From assembly GCF_051020955.1 (NCBI RefSeq), contig NW_027476110.1:1028001-1092000 (forward strand): a DNA stretch of 64,000 bases, read 5' to 3'. The notes below the pieces were generated by a model, which saw only the letters and a program-made list of their open reading frames with translations, made no database searches and was not told the DNA's origin. The DNA is from Megalopta genalis. Its lineage: Eukaryota; Arthropoda; Insecta; Hymenoptera; Halictidae. Shown piece by piece: positions 1 to 10,054 of the stretch. The number at the start of each line of letters is the position of its first letter. Position 1 is the stretch's first letter. A program made the position numbers and the translations under genes.

Positions 1-169
1 TTAATTTCAGTTTGTGTTTGTTGTTAAGTTTCGCTTCTGAGATCAGTATAATGTCGTGTTTGTAAGCTTCAATATATTTTTGTAAGTCTAGTCTTTTTTT
101 AATTGTGCACAGTGAATTTACATTTATCGCTGATATTTTGATTGGGTTGCTGGTGGTTGTGTGAGCCAT
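1..169 (-). CDS. Jockey-like LINE ORF2, N-terminal end of endonuclease (partial, cut by window edge)
   Basis: Reading leftward from the ATG at 167-169 gives a protein that begins MAHTTTSNPIKISAINVNSL and continues through DIILISEAKL. The pattern (I-N-V-N-S-L, then an aliphatic run followed by S-E) is the start of an apurinic-type endonuclease domain of a non-LTR retrotransposon ORF2. In the complete protein this domain nicks the target for reverse transcription. The ATG overlaps the ORF1 stop as TAATG (minus strand), so ORF2 probably depends on termination-reinitiation. The rest of ORF2 lies outside the window. Confidence 0.75.
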   Translation of the reverse strand, partial: MAHTTTSNPIKISAINVNSLCTIKKRLDLQKYIEAYKHDIILISEAKLNNKHKLKL

Positions 170-1100
170 TACTCGATTGACCATTGTGCTAAATAATCGA
201 TTCTCAGTGTATTTTGGGTGATTTTATTATTGAAATCGACTAGTTGCTCTTTGATTTCGTCTAAGCTACTTCTGAATATATCAAGTATTTGGCTTATATT
301 TATGTTGTTGTGGTTATTATTGTCCGTTACTTGAAATTGTGTTCTTTCGTTGCTGTTGGTCAGCATTCTTGGGGTAGGGGGGGGGGGTGGGGTGGGGGGG
401 GGGTGAGCCTTTCGTTTCTGGTGTGTGTTTCGGGTTGTGCCATATGTTGTGTGTATGGAATTCTATTGTTTTTTGTGATGTTTGCGTATGAAATACTCGG
501 GTCAATTTGTCTGTGAATTTTTTGTGTTTTTTCGATAGCTTTTCTGTTTTTGTTTTCGTGTTCTTGCTTCTTCATGTTCATTATAGACATATATGGGCAG
601 CCCAGGTAAGAGGCCGGGTGCCCATTTTCCCCGCAGTTAGCACATTTTAGCACGTTTTTATTACCTGATTTCTCGATGTTGCATTTTCCCGGTTTATGGC
701 TTTGTGCGCATTTGACGCACCTGTACTCCATATTGCAGTTAGAGCTGGCGTGACCTACTCTTTGGCAGTTTTTGCATTGGAAAATTTTAGGCTTTCTAAG
801 CCTTTCCCATCTTATTGATTGGCTTAGCAGTTTTTTGATTTTGAGTAGCTCCGGATGATTGCTATTTTTGTCTATTTGCACTATAAAATGGTATTTATTG
901 CTATTTGTGCGGTCAAATTGTAGTTTGTTAATTTTGGTTATGCTTATGTTATTGATTTTGAGTTCTTCTAATGCAGCCATTACCTCAGCTTCATTGAAGC
1001 CCCCTCGAATGCCCTTAAGGACGAATGATTTGTTTTTAAGATGGCTTGTGGGGTGAAGGAGTGGAATTGGAGGTTATTTTCCTTCAGGATTTCCATGCTT

Positions 1101-3181
1101 TTAACCACTTGCGGTGCAAAGAAATTCTCGGTTGCGCGTGCCAGAACAATCGAGCGGGAATCACTTCGCGGCGCGTTCAGCGGGTGAGTTCCAGAAGAGA
1201 ATATAAAGAGGCAGAAGGATAAAATTACATCTGTATCAATACTAAATTTATTTATTAATAATCTTGTAGGGTGTGATACTTTTCAAAACAACTTGGAATG
1301 TGTAACGCTACAAGACATGTTTTACGCTCCCATGTAGTTCCACTCCGTTTTTTATGTTTAGCGCATACTACGCACCTCCGTTGTGGATTTTTTTTGGCGT
1401 TTGTAGGTGGTATATTTCTTGGGAAATGTCCCCATTGCTTCGCTTGTAAGCGACTCGGAGCATTTCCAGCAGACATCCTTCCACGTCTTTGGTAATCAGG
1501 AAGACATACTGTTTCTAAAATCTGTTCGGCTACATCGATTCGAAACTTCGAAAAAGAATACTTTTTACATTTTGGTATTTCCATTTTTTTGCAATATAAA
1601 ATATATGAATTGAGCAGTGCCATATCTGCTATGTAAAAAAATATTTTTTTATAAGTTTTAACGTATTTTCTCATTAATTTAAAAGATGATAAATAACTAT
1701 CTTGCAGATCCACTCCACCCATACCCTCATTGTATTCCAAAACGATGTTAGGCTTTGTTGTAAGGCTATTATTATTTTTCCACCTCTTTTTTTCCACTTC
1801 GACCATCTCAATTTTTGTATGTTTCGTGGACATTACATATATGTCTTTTTTGTCTTTCCATTTTGCAACCAAAATTCCATTACAGGAGCGCGATATCACG
1901 TCAGAACGTTTTAGTTTTGCAGCTGCGAGTTCTTTAGGCATATTCTTCCTATTGCATCTCACTGTTCCTATGGCATTAATTTTTCTAGACTGTAACTTTT
2001 GAAATAGGCTTGGCGAAGAATACCAATTGTCCAAAAATAGAGTATGCCCGTAACCAGTTAGTACTGTGGACATAAGCATTGTGACGCTTTCAGAGACACC
2101 TACATTCGCATTTCTGTCTAAATCTTGACCAGTGTAGATTTTTAATTTAATGCAATAACCCGACTTGGATTCACATAACTTATAAAATTTCACTCCAAAA
2201 CGTGCTCTTTTGGACGGATTATACTGTTTGTACAAGATCCGACCCGTGTACTTCATTAGCGACTCATCTAACGAAATGTATTCCGCGGGAGTGCAAATAT
2301 TTTGAAATTTCTCATTAAAATAATCGATTACACTCCGCACTTTACATAAACGATCGTCATTATCGTTTACAACTTCGTTATCAGTAAAGTGCAAAAAGCG
2401 TGAAATTTGTGCAAATCTCCAATAGGGCATTGTTTTTCGAAATATTGGTGTCTCGATTACGCTTTTTTTAGACCAATATGACTGCACAGTAGATTTTTTG
2501 ACATGGGACATCAAAATGCACAAAGCAAAATACGCATGTACTTCATCTATATTGGTGTCCCACCAAATGTCTTCAAATTTTCGTAATTTGCGGTTTTCAT
2601 TTTGTAGTGTTTGACTGGCGTAACGATTAGTTTCTGTCACAATAATTTTCCAAAAGTCTTCTGCTAATACTTCTCTTGTCATTTGTAAAGCTGTGACATT
2701 TTGCCCAACAAGAATATGTATTCTAGATATTCTTGAATATTCCCATACTTGCGTTATATTTTCCGCGTCTTTCCAAATCCATTCCTGGGATGAAACATTC
2801 CTTTCTCTATTCTCATTCTGAACATCTTCCTCGTCGTCAGATATAATTCTACGCCGATTCCGACGTGGAAAAACAATTTGTTCTAAATCACTGTCAGATT
2901 CTACATTGTCTTGTCTTCTCCGTTTATTTATAGAAATAACATCACTGGCTTCGCTATCACTTTCCATTTTACAGTCTGGGGTCAATACTAATAACTTTAC
3001 ACGATGAAGAGCAAGCAGAAACTGTGCCTCGGTAAAGAATTTTATTGAACAGTGGACATGCCACGCACGTCATTCATCTTTCTGTAACAATAGCCCAACG
3101 TCGTGCGTAACACGTCGCTGGCGTTTCGGTAACAAAAGCATGTTGACGTGCGTGGCACGTCTTTCCACCGCAAGTGGTTAA
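1101..3181 (-). mobile_element. Complete piggyBac-type DNA transposon (PB1)
   Basis: A 2,073-bp element (1105-3177) is flanked by TTAA at 1101-1104 and 3178-3181. Its ends are inverted repeats: left CCACTTGCGGTGCAAAG and right, read inverted, CCACTTGCGGTGGAAAG (one difference). Subterminal copies of an ACGTGCGTGGCACGT-like motif lie near the right end. Removing the element with one TTAA restores the reading frame of the surrounding Jockey Gag, which confirms both boundaries. It carries one uninterrupted transposase gene. Confidence 0.93.
1255..2985 (-). CDS. piggyBac-type transposase, apparently intact
   Basis: A 576-residue protein of usual length for a piggyBac transposase, which excises DNA precisely at TTAA and reinserts it in the nucleus. 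Order: acidic and basic N-terminus (residues about 8-60), transposase core about 75-480, and a cysteine/histidine-rich C-terminal domain about 530-576 (CVVCAKHKKRSGTTW onward). The three catalytic aspartates fall at about D240 (ISLDES), D319 (FLDNWYSS) and D426 (GGVDLQD). The start MTPDCKMESDSE sits about 190 bp inside the right terminal repeat, leaving a normal leader. No stop or frameshift was seen, so this copy could be functional or only recently silenced. Whether it is expressed cannot be told from sequence. Confidence 0.92.
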   Translation of the reverse strand: MTPDCKMESDSEASDVISINKRRRQDNVESDSDLEQIVFPRRNRRRIISDDEEDVQNENRERNVSSQEWIWKDAENITQVWEYSRISRIHILVGQNVTALQMTREVLAEDFWKIIVTETNRYASQTLQNENRKLRKFEDIWWDTNIDEVHAYFALCILMSHVKKSTVQSYWSKKSVIETPIFRKTMPYWRFAQISRFLHFTDNEVVNDNDDRLCKVRSVIDYFNEKFQNICTPAEYISLDESLMKYTGRILYKQYNPSKRARFGVKFYKLCESKSGYCIKLKIYTGQDLDRNANVGVSESVTMLMSTVLTGYGHTLFLDNWYSSPSLFQKLQSRKINAIGTVRCNRKNMPKELAAAKLKRSDVISRSCNGILVAKWKDKKDIYVMSTKHTKIEMVEVEKKRWKNNNSLTTKPNIVLEYNEGMGGVDLQDSYLSSFKLMRKYVKTYKKIFFYIADMALLNSYILYCKKMEIPKCKKYSFSKFRIDVAEQILETVCLPDYQRRGRMSAGNAPSRLQAKQWGHFPRNIPPTNAKKNPQRRCVVCAKHKKRSGTTWERKTCLVALHIPSCFEKYHTLQDY

Positions 3182-3413
3182 AGTGAGCAGACTCATCACT
3201 GGCGTTGAGCCTCACAGTATCTTCGTCTAGTTGTTTTACCATAAATGACTCTGTGTTAAGTTTATTTTCTGAAATCAATGCTATTATAGTTTTTATCTTT
3301 GATTTTGTTATATATATTGGTGGCATTCTGCCCTTCCCTTTTGGTGTGGTGACATTTTCGGGAGTCCCCTGCGTTTCTTTGTTCTCAGCGCACTCTGCCG
3401 CGAGGAGATTGTA

Positions 3414-4374
3414 AAGGGTGTCCCAAAATTCACGCAAGAAATAATTTTGATAGAAAACACAGGTTTATAATTAAAAATTGTAAATTTTTTATTGATTTAT
3501 ATAGTATACAGTGTAGGGTTATGTATGGAATAGCATATCGGGTAAATGGCCTCCACGACTTTGCTGGCACATACGCACTCTTTTGTTGAAATTTTCCATG
3601 ATTGTTTTGCATAAATGTGGCTGAATTTCGTTGATACAGCGCTCAATTTCCTCCTTCAAGGCGTAGGTGGTCGTGGGCTTGTTGACATAAACCTTAGACT
3701 TCAAAAAACCACAAATAAAAAGATCCAACGGCGTTAAATCGCATGATCTGGGCGGCCAATTCTGATCACCAAAACGGGAAATTACACGACCAGGAAATGA
3801 CTCATGCAGTAATTGAATTGTTTCTCGGGCTGTATGGCATGTGGCACCGTCTTGTTGAAACCACATGCCGTCCACATCCATGTCTTGCAATTTTGGCACA
3901 AAAAACTGGATTATCATGTCGCGATAGCGAGCACCATTAACCGTTATTGTCTGACCAGCTGCATTTTCGAAGAAGAATGGTCCGATGATGCCTCCAACCC
4001 AAAATCTGCACCAAATAGTGACACGTTGTGGATGCATTTGTTTCTCAACAATCACTTGTGGATTTTCTGAACCCCAAATGCGACAATTTTGTCGATTAAC
4101 AAAGCCATCCAGATGAAAATGAGCCTCATCGCTGAAGATGATTTTGTTCGAAAAATCAGCATCCACTTTTTGTTGTTCCATAATCCATTCAACGAACTCT
4201 CTTCGCTGTGCGTGGTCAGTAGGCTTCAGTTCTTGAGTCAATTGAACTTTGTAAGCATGAAGATGCAATTCTTGACCACGGCGCCGAATTGATGTTCCTG
4301 GACTCTCAGCAACACTCTCTCGAACTGCTTCAATGTTTTGTGTTGGACGACTTGTTGAAGGACGGCCAGACTGT
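3414..4374 (-). mobile_element. mariner-like element, truncated at its 5' end
   Basis: The left end has a TA (3412-3413) followed by AAGGGTGTCCCAAAATTCAC, a plausible mariner terminal repeat at the 3' side of the gene. No matching repeat is found on the other side. The element stops at the TTAA (4375-4378) that begins the next piggyBac, and beyond that piggyBac the sequence is R1, not mariner. The 5' third of the element is therefore lost. Confidence 0.8.
3519..4374 (-). pseudogene. mariner transposase fragment with DD41D-type spacing
   Basis: The main reading frame (3519-4268) contains the mariner catalytic signature: D in IIFSDEAHF, D in WFQQDGATCHTA, and a third D in CDLTPLDLF with 41 residues between the second and third. 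DD41D spacing is that of the rosa group as I recall it. Upstream, the frame continues through SGRPSTSR and SIRRRGQEL into HLHAYKVQLTQELKP. Part of the usual helix-turn-helix linker is missing there, so an internal deletion is likely in addition to the 5' truncation. The product could not bind its ends normally. Confidence in the superfamily is high; the subgroup rests on spacing alone. Confidence 0.82.
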
Positions 4375-6492
4375 TTAACCCTTTTGCGGCGGAGCGCTCT
4401 GAAATGAGTTGCGCTCTAAGCAGCCGATGCCAGATCGACCGCGCGGACAAAATACGCGAGTCGTTCCGAACGCGGTGTGCGGAGCTGATTTTGCTGGTCA
4501 TTTCTCTAACGCGGCTGGCCGGCACGCCGATCAAACAATAATATTAATAATAATAACAATTTTAGTAATGTTTAACAATCTTTAATAATCTTAGATAATT
4601 TTTAATAATATTCCTTTGTGTGGTACAATCTAAAGCAGGGTTCAATACATAAACCAACTTTACAGTCTTTACATTCAAATCGAGTTTCGGTTCGCTTTTT
4701 GTGTTTGCTGCAAACCACAAATTTCCGCCGACCGTTCTGCCGCTTTCCTGTGGGATTGATATATTTGGATGGAAAATGTGTTTGAACCAAACGTAACAGA
4801 TTATCTTTGGATGCAGTTTGGCCTCCAGACTTACTTTATTTGAATATTTGAGTAGAATTTCTCTAATGAGACGTAAATGAAATTTCGCAAATGTTATATT
4901 CTTTTTTGTCGTAATTTTGTAAAGTATGTAAGTATTGTAAATCGAAAGGTCCACCATACGGAAAAATAATTTCTTATACCATTTTAGAGTTTTACGAATA
5001 GTATTAATGGAATTTAAAATCATATCCGTTTTATCAACTGCTCCCATAACGCGATTATAGTCTACTACGACAGTTGGTTTTAGAATTGGTCTTCCCGTTT
5101 TAATATCATTTCTTTTTGTTTCTGTATACTGAGCAGAATGATAACTTGATAACATTAGCACTTCTCTTTTGTCCATCCATTTTAGTGCTAATAATTTATC
5201 CGTAGATTGAAATGCAACTTCGCCTTTGCATAATTTATTGGATATATTAGGCATTCCACGTCTGGTTTTCTTCACGGTTCCAAATGCATGTGTCCTATTG
5301 TGATGTAAGAGAGAAAATAATGCCGGGCTTGAATACCAGTTATCGGTGACCAAAACATGACCCTTATTTAGATACGGTTCCATCAACGTCATGACAATAT
5401 TTCCTGATTTTCAAATTTCTGCTAAATTATTGTTTGTTATATCCGTGCGCGCTCCACAATAGACAATAAAATCTTGGATATATCCAGTATAACAGTCACA
5501 AATAACATACGACTTGATGCCAAATCTGTTTCGTTTCGAAGGTATATACTGCTTGAAGAAACATCGTCCTTTGAAAAGCAGCAAGCTTTCGTCGATGCAT
5601 AAATACTTGTACGGCTAAAATGCTCGTGAAAAAGAATTTCGCAGTCTGTCGATGATGCTCCGAATTTTTATTAGCACGTCTTGATTTGTTGTTTCATTGT
5701 TATCATGAAAGTGCAGCATTTGTAATAGAGATTTATACCTGTCTTTTGTCATTATTCTTGGAAAACTTTCCGTTCGTAATAACTCGTCGGTTGACCAATA
5801 TTCTTCTATTGATACTTTTCTTACTCTTGACATTAACATCGACAGAGCAAAAAATCGATACATTTCGGTAACTGTTGTATTTTTCCATGCCAACAATCGT
5901 GAGTGCCTACTGCGTACAGTTTTCGTAGTATAATAAGCATTGCTTTCTCTTACAATATGTTCAACCATATTTTCGGAAAGCCAAATTTTGTGCGCTCCAA
6001 AGAAATTGCCGCGGATCGATGTCTGGTAATTCCTCAATGTTCTCAGAATCAGATTCCGAACTACTTGGCAGTAGGCGCTTTTTATTATATGCATTTGGAA
6101 TTCTACCTTTGTATCCAATTTCTCCAAACATTTCAGACAGGTCAGAATCCGATGAAAATTCCATATCATCGTAGCTCATATTCGTCGTCCATTTGTCCAT
6201 GATTAGGGCAAAATTTGTGGATAATTATATTTGATTATGTAAAAAAAACCTTTGCACAAGAAGCGTATGCTGCTAGCACGTCAAAAACAAACGACTTAAT
6301 GGACATTATTGGGCAGTTGTTGATAACAAACGAACGGTGCCTTCGTTCGAAGAGAGCGGCTCCGGATGGGCACCATCTGGCGCTGTTCGTTCGCAGCGGG
6401 TAAATTTGCCTGAGCGCCATCAGGCGCTGTTCGCTGAGAGTGAGCATCTATAGCTGAGCGCCTAAAGGCGCTGTTCGCCGCGAAAGGGTTAA
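4375..6492 (-). mobile_element. Degenerate piggyBac-type transposon (PB2)
   Basis: TTAA at 4375-4378 and 6489-6492 flanks a 2,110-bp element. Inner ends are inverted repeats: CCCTTTTGCGGCG on the left and CGCCGCGAAAGGG on the right. Near both ends short GAGCGC/GGCGCT repeats occur (about 4390-4440 and 6350-6475). The left neighbour is mariner and the right neighbour is R1-A2. Each is cut exactly at the TTAA, so the flanks do not come from one continuous target. Confidence 0.88.
4602..6200 (-). pseudogene. piggyBac-type transposase, broken by stops and frameshifts
   Basis: Pieces in order: N-terminus MDKWTTNMSYDD (6200), a core block with RSRHSRLLAWKN and LHFHDNNE (5615-6169), CIDESLLLFKG with the first catalytic D, VTDNWYSSPALF with the second, and MGAVDKTD with the third (4562-5392). 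The cysteine-rich tail FVVCSKHKKRTETRFEC is at 4602-4790. The core block and the 5392 block share a frame but are separated by a TAG near 5614 and a TGA near 5405. The N-terminus and the tail need frame changes. All catalytic residues remain visible, so inactivation is by nonsense and frameshift mutations. Confidence 0.88.
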
Positions 6493-7331
6493 ATCTGGGG
6501 CCGAAGTTGACGCCTAGGTATCTGACGGTCTTCTTCATTGCTATTGATCCATTCCCGATCTTGATCGTAGGTGGGCGTCTGATGTCAAGGAGTCTCTTGA
6601 GAAGGATCATTTCCGTTTTAGAGTCCGACAGATGCAGCTTGTGTTGCTTGCACCAGTCGGCTATGGTCTTCGTGGTAGCATTGCCTCTGACCTCGAGTTC
6701 CCTCCTGGAGTCGCCAGAGATCAGGACCAGGAGGTCGTCGGCATATGCTATGGTAATTATGTTGCAGCGAGCCAGAGTGTTTAGAAGACCGTCAAGCACC
6801 AGGTTCCAAAACCTCGGACCCAGGACTGAGCCCTGCGGGCAACCCTTTGTCACCCCTTTTTCTGCAATGTTATTATTGTTCTTGATCTGCACAGACCTCC
6901 CCGAGAGATAACTCTGGATAAGCCTGTACAGATTCGCCGGACAGTTGCGCTTCTTCAGGTTGTCCAGGGTTGAGGGCCACCAGACATTGTCGAATGCGCC
7001 AGCTATGCCGAATAGTATTCCAATCACGTATCTCTCTCGGCTTTATGAAGTGATCCGCCTGACTCTCACAATTGCTTCCTCCGTGGATCTGGCTGGACGG
7101 AAGCCGAATTGCTGGTCAGAGGTATGTGGGTGATTCTCAAAGATGCCTTTTAGTCTTCCTGCTATTAGCCTCTCCAGAACCTTGCTAAGGACCGGGAGGA
7201 GGCATACAGACCTGTAGGATTTGGGGTTGGCGGGGTCCTTTTCTTCGTTCTTCAGAAGAACTTTGACATCCCCCCGCTTCCACCTTACCGGAAATGTCGC
7301 CGATGAGAGACACGTGTTGTACATATGTGTG
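6493..7331 (-). pseudogene. R1-A2 ORF2, reverse transcriptase half (3' side lost)
   Basis: Two blocks in different frames give an RT of the R1 clade: 7043-7317 with CLSSATFPVRWKRG and YRSVCLLPVLSKVLERL, and 6493-7027 with GILFGIAGAFDNVWWPS, KGCPQGSVLGP, AYADDLLVLISG and TVRYLGVNFGPRF. The YADD active site is present. The closest relative in this window is R1-A1 (32876-38623). The 3' side stops at the PB2 TTAA and is not found on the other side of PB2. The 5' side is split by R1-C; the remainder is at 13907-14275. One frameshift lies near 7030-7043. Confidence 0.85.
7318..7331 (+). repeat. Left target-site duplication of R1-C, TGTACATATGTGTG
   Basis: The same 14-mer recurs at 13893-13906 immediately after the R1-C 3' end. 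Fourteen bases is the duplication length R1 makes in 28S rDNA. The sequence agrees with the canonical target TGTCCCTATCTACT at 8 of 14 positions (pattern TGTnCnTATnT). The match could be read as 15 bp because an A follows both copies. Confidence 0.85.
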
Positions 7332-7823
7332 ACTGATTCTGCTCTCAACAGTCGAGGTGAACGGACGTGTTTCCGGTAGCTCCGTAGTTGATCCGCGTCT
7401 TTTTCGATAACGTCAGTTCGAAGTGATCGAAATTCAAAAATTTTTATACGAGTGTGTAGTGCTAATTACCAGCTATAATCGTGTACAGTTTGTTTAGTAA
7501 TTATATAAACATCTAAATAGTTACAAGCAAAAAACATTTAATTCAATTCCACGCGTCCGTAAATTTTTCGTATACCTGCGCCGACCCGGATTATAAGGGT
7601 CGCCGGCCAGGTAGCGGTACATACATTCCTCCGCGATATTCCATAGCAACCGTCCTTAGTTACGCGCAAATTTCGAAATACGTATATTATATTCCACGTG
7701 CAAATTTCTAAAAAATCCAGTGCAAGATCCTGAGTGCGACTCCTGGACACCCTGGAACCCAGCCCAGCAGCCACCCGCCCGCCGACAGACCCACCACATC
7801 GCCAGCCACAAACAGGAGATAGG
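7332..7823 (+). promoter_or_regulatory. R1-C 5' UTR
   Basis: About 490 bp with no credible coding frame between the insertion boundary and the ORF1 ATG at 7824. R1 elements in rDNA depend on host rRNA transcription, whereas this copy sits outside rDNA; no promoter motif could be recognised. It shows no clear similarity to the 5' UTRs of the other families here. Confidence 0.5.
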
Positions 7824-10054
7824 ATGGAGGCCGATACATCAGACACCGAGGGCTACGTAAAGGTATGTAAATGAAACCGCAAGTCCAAACGCAGAATCGT
7901 CTCAGATGTCGATTCTGACTCCCCGCTCATCGTCCTGACCTCCCAGAAACCCCCGAAAAGTCGGAAAAAATCCGAAACTCCCTGTCCACCCCTGGACACA
8001 CCTGCCCCCTGCAACCCCGAAAATAGCAGCAAGACGTCCCCCGTCACCCCCTCTTCAGATCTCACCGCCAACGATCTCCGCCTCAAGTCGGAGAAAGTCT
8101 CTATGGCTCTGTTAAACTTCCTCATGGACCAGGACAATGGTCTCTACCCCGAGGCATCGGAATTCATCGCCACCAAGCTCGCGAAACTCCAGAGCATTCT
8201 GGGCGAGTCCCTCATCCGTTGCAGCAATCTCGAAGGCCAAATCCAGGCAATAACCTCCGAGAATAAGATGCAGCGCAAAACCCTCGAGAATGTCACTGAA
8301 AAGTGTCAAGCCCCGAAGGAACCCTCCCGGCCCTCCACCTACGCCGAAAGAGTCGGAGTTCGCTCCAAAACTGCGGCTCTTTCAAACCTTAAGCAGAACC
8401 CTCCCAGCGCGATAACGATCCTTCCTCAGGATCCTAAAGTCTTCGAATCGAGCGAGAAGACAAAGGAAGCAGTCCTTAAGCTCGTCTCCCCATCCGAGAA
8501 TAAATTACAAATCAAGAGCATCAGGAGAATCCAAGGAAACGGAATCCTAGTCGAGTCCTCTAAAAACTCTGATTTAACCACCCTCCAAGGCAACGCGCAG
8601 TTGAAAGCTGCCGGCCTGATAGTAGGAGCCCCCTTAAAAAAGAATCCCAGGGTAATCCTTTACGACGTTCCGAAACTCGTGAGTGACGAGGCCACACTCA
8701 AGGCTATCGTCAATCAGAATCTCGACGGCCCCGAAAAATCCGTGTCACAACAGATTAAACTCGCATTTAAGGGCCCGGGTCGCCGCACACTATGACGAGC
8801 CACACATACAAGAAAACCATATACGTATATTAGTTTTAGGGGTGTCTATCGACCAAAACTGACGCTTTAATATCGAAGTATGCAGTTCACAAGTGGAAAA
8901 TTTAGATTCCGGAAAGACTAAACGACTGGGCTTCGGTTGTAAAAATATTCGTTTTGCAGTTATTGCGGAGATATTTGCAATATTCGGCCAGAGTGGTGTC
9001 AATCTCACGAGCATGACGTCACAAGATGGCCGCCGCTAACAGTTTTTCGTAAATATCGAGAGATATAGAGCTCGAATCGAAAATTCACAACCGAAGTCCA
9101 GTAGATAAGGCACGTACAAAGGCAATGGAGTGTATTTTCAGTTGATTTCTTAGTTAATTAAGACACAGGAGTAGTTGATAGACCGAAGCACCAACCCCGA
9201 GCTTCCGACATTTTTCACTACTAGCGTCACAGTTCTCTTCCAACCAACAAGCTGCACCACAGCGAGCTCAACTGTCAGGTATATAACGTAACCTTAACAT
9301 AATCTTGACATAACCGTCTTTGTACGTGTCTTATCTACTGGGCTTCGGTTGTGAATTTTCGATTCGAGCTCTATATCTCTCGATATTTACGAAAAACTGT
9401 TAGCGGCGGCCATCTTGTGACGTCATGCTCGTGAGATTGACACCACTCTGGCCGAATATTGCAAATATCTCCGCAATAACTGCAAAACGGATATTTCTAC
9501 AACCGAAGCCCAGTCGTTTAGTCTTTCCGGAATCTAAATTTTCCACTTGTGAACTGCATACTTTGATATTAAAGCGTCAGTTTTGGTCGATAGACACCCC
9601 TAAAACTAATATACGTATATGGTTTTCTTGTATGTGTGGCTCGTCATAGTGTGCGGCGACCCGGGCCCTTAAATCCGGCGACAAAAATCGTGACAAATGC
9701 AACTAGATACTCGAAGTATCGAAACAGGCCCGCGACATCTTAGTCAAAAAAGAGCGCGTGTACGTCGCATGGAATTGTTGTCGAGTCAATGATTACATCG
9801 CGGCGACCCGCTGCTACAAGTGTCACAGCTTCGGACACACTACAAAGTACTGCCGCGCCGAGAAAGACATCTGTGGTCATTGCGCTGAGCAAGGCCACAC
9901 TTTCAAAACTTGCCCAAATAAGACCAAACCGTCTTGCTGCCATAACTGCCAGAAGACCGGCAAACCCGCAACCCACTCTGTCACCCACAGCGAATGTCCG
10001 GCATACATCGCTGCTATAAATCAGGTCTTTGCTCGCACGGATTATGGTTTATAA
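7824..10054 (+). pseudogene. R1-C ORF1 (Gag), interrupted by a MITE and an early stop
   Basis: Starts MEADTSDTEGYVKV, matching R1-D ORF1 (MDTEASDSEGYRKV). Codon 17 is TGA at 7872-7874 where D has an arginine codon; the frame then continues. Segments: a charged N-terminus, LRLKSEKVSMALLNFLMDQD with a coiled-coil-like stretch, SRPSTYAERVGVRSKTAA, and an RNA-binding-like region (RRIQGNGILVESS). A TTAA-flanked MITE splits the gene at 8771-9668. After it come CYKCHSFGHTTKYC, CGHCAEQGHTFKTC and a third knuckle beginning CHNCQKTGKP. Gag normally binds element RNA into a ribonucleoprotein. Its stop overlaps the ORF2 start by 11 nt. Confidence 0.87.
8771..9668. mobile_element. Foldback MITE with about 350-bp inverted arms and TTAA duplication
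   Basis: An 898-bp insertion flanked by TTAA (8767-8770 and 9669-9672). The arms (about 8771-9120 and 9319-9668) are near-perfect reverse complements starting GGGCCCGGGTCGCCGC, around a unique centre of about 200 bp. Comparison with R1-D shows the empty site would read GCATTTAAATCCGG, so only TTAA was duplicated. No transposase is encoded; mirrored 74-residue open frames in the arms are by-products of the repeat. TTAA duplication is typical of piggyBac-mobilised elements, but its ends resemble neither PB1 nor PB2, so the mobilising transposase is not in this window. Confidence 0.93.

Larger units (their letters stand above)
169..3413 (-). pseudogene. Jockey-like LINE ORF1 (Gag) remnant, interrupted by piggyBac
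   Basis: Two coding blocks, 3182-3413 and 169-1100, join in frame across the piggyBac insertion: ...NASDESAHF then KSMEILKENN. The joined product has an RNA-binding-like region, then cysteine clusters around CKNCQRVGHASSNC, CVKCAQSHKPGKC and CANCGENGHPASYLGC, typical of Jockey-clade ORF1 proteins that package element RNA. The C-terminal part (169-366) is in another frame; the shift falls in G homopolymers at about 371-400. The N-terminal side is cut at 3413 where a mariner begins. The family call rests on the finger pattern and the TAATG ORF1/ORF2 junction. It is a dead copy. Confidence 0.7.

Noticed and set aside
9095..9115. AGTAGATAAGG in the MITE arms, resembling the R1 target and the F1 5' junction
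   Set aside because: It lies inside both arms, not at any boundary, and lacks the GGGACA part. Matches of this length are expected by chance in 64 kb.
8790..9649. Two 74-residue open frames with nearly the same protein on opposite strands
   Set aside because: They mirror each other because they lie in the inverted arms of the MITE. Neither has a start context or a match to a known protein family that I recognise.
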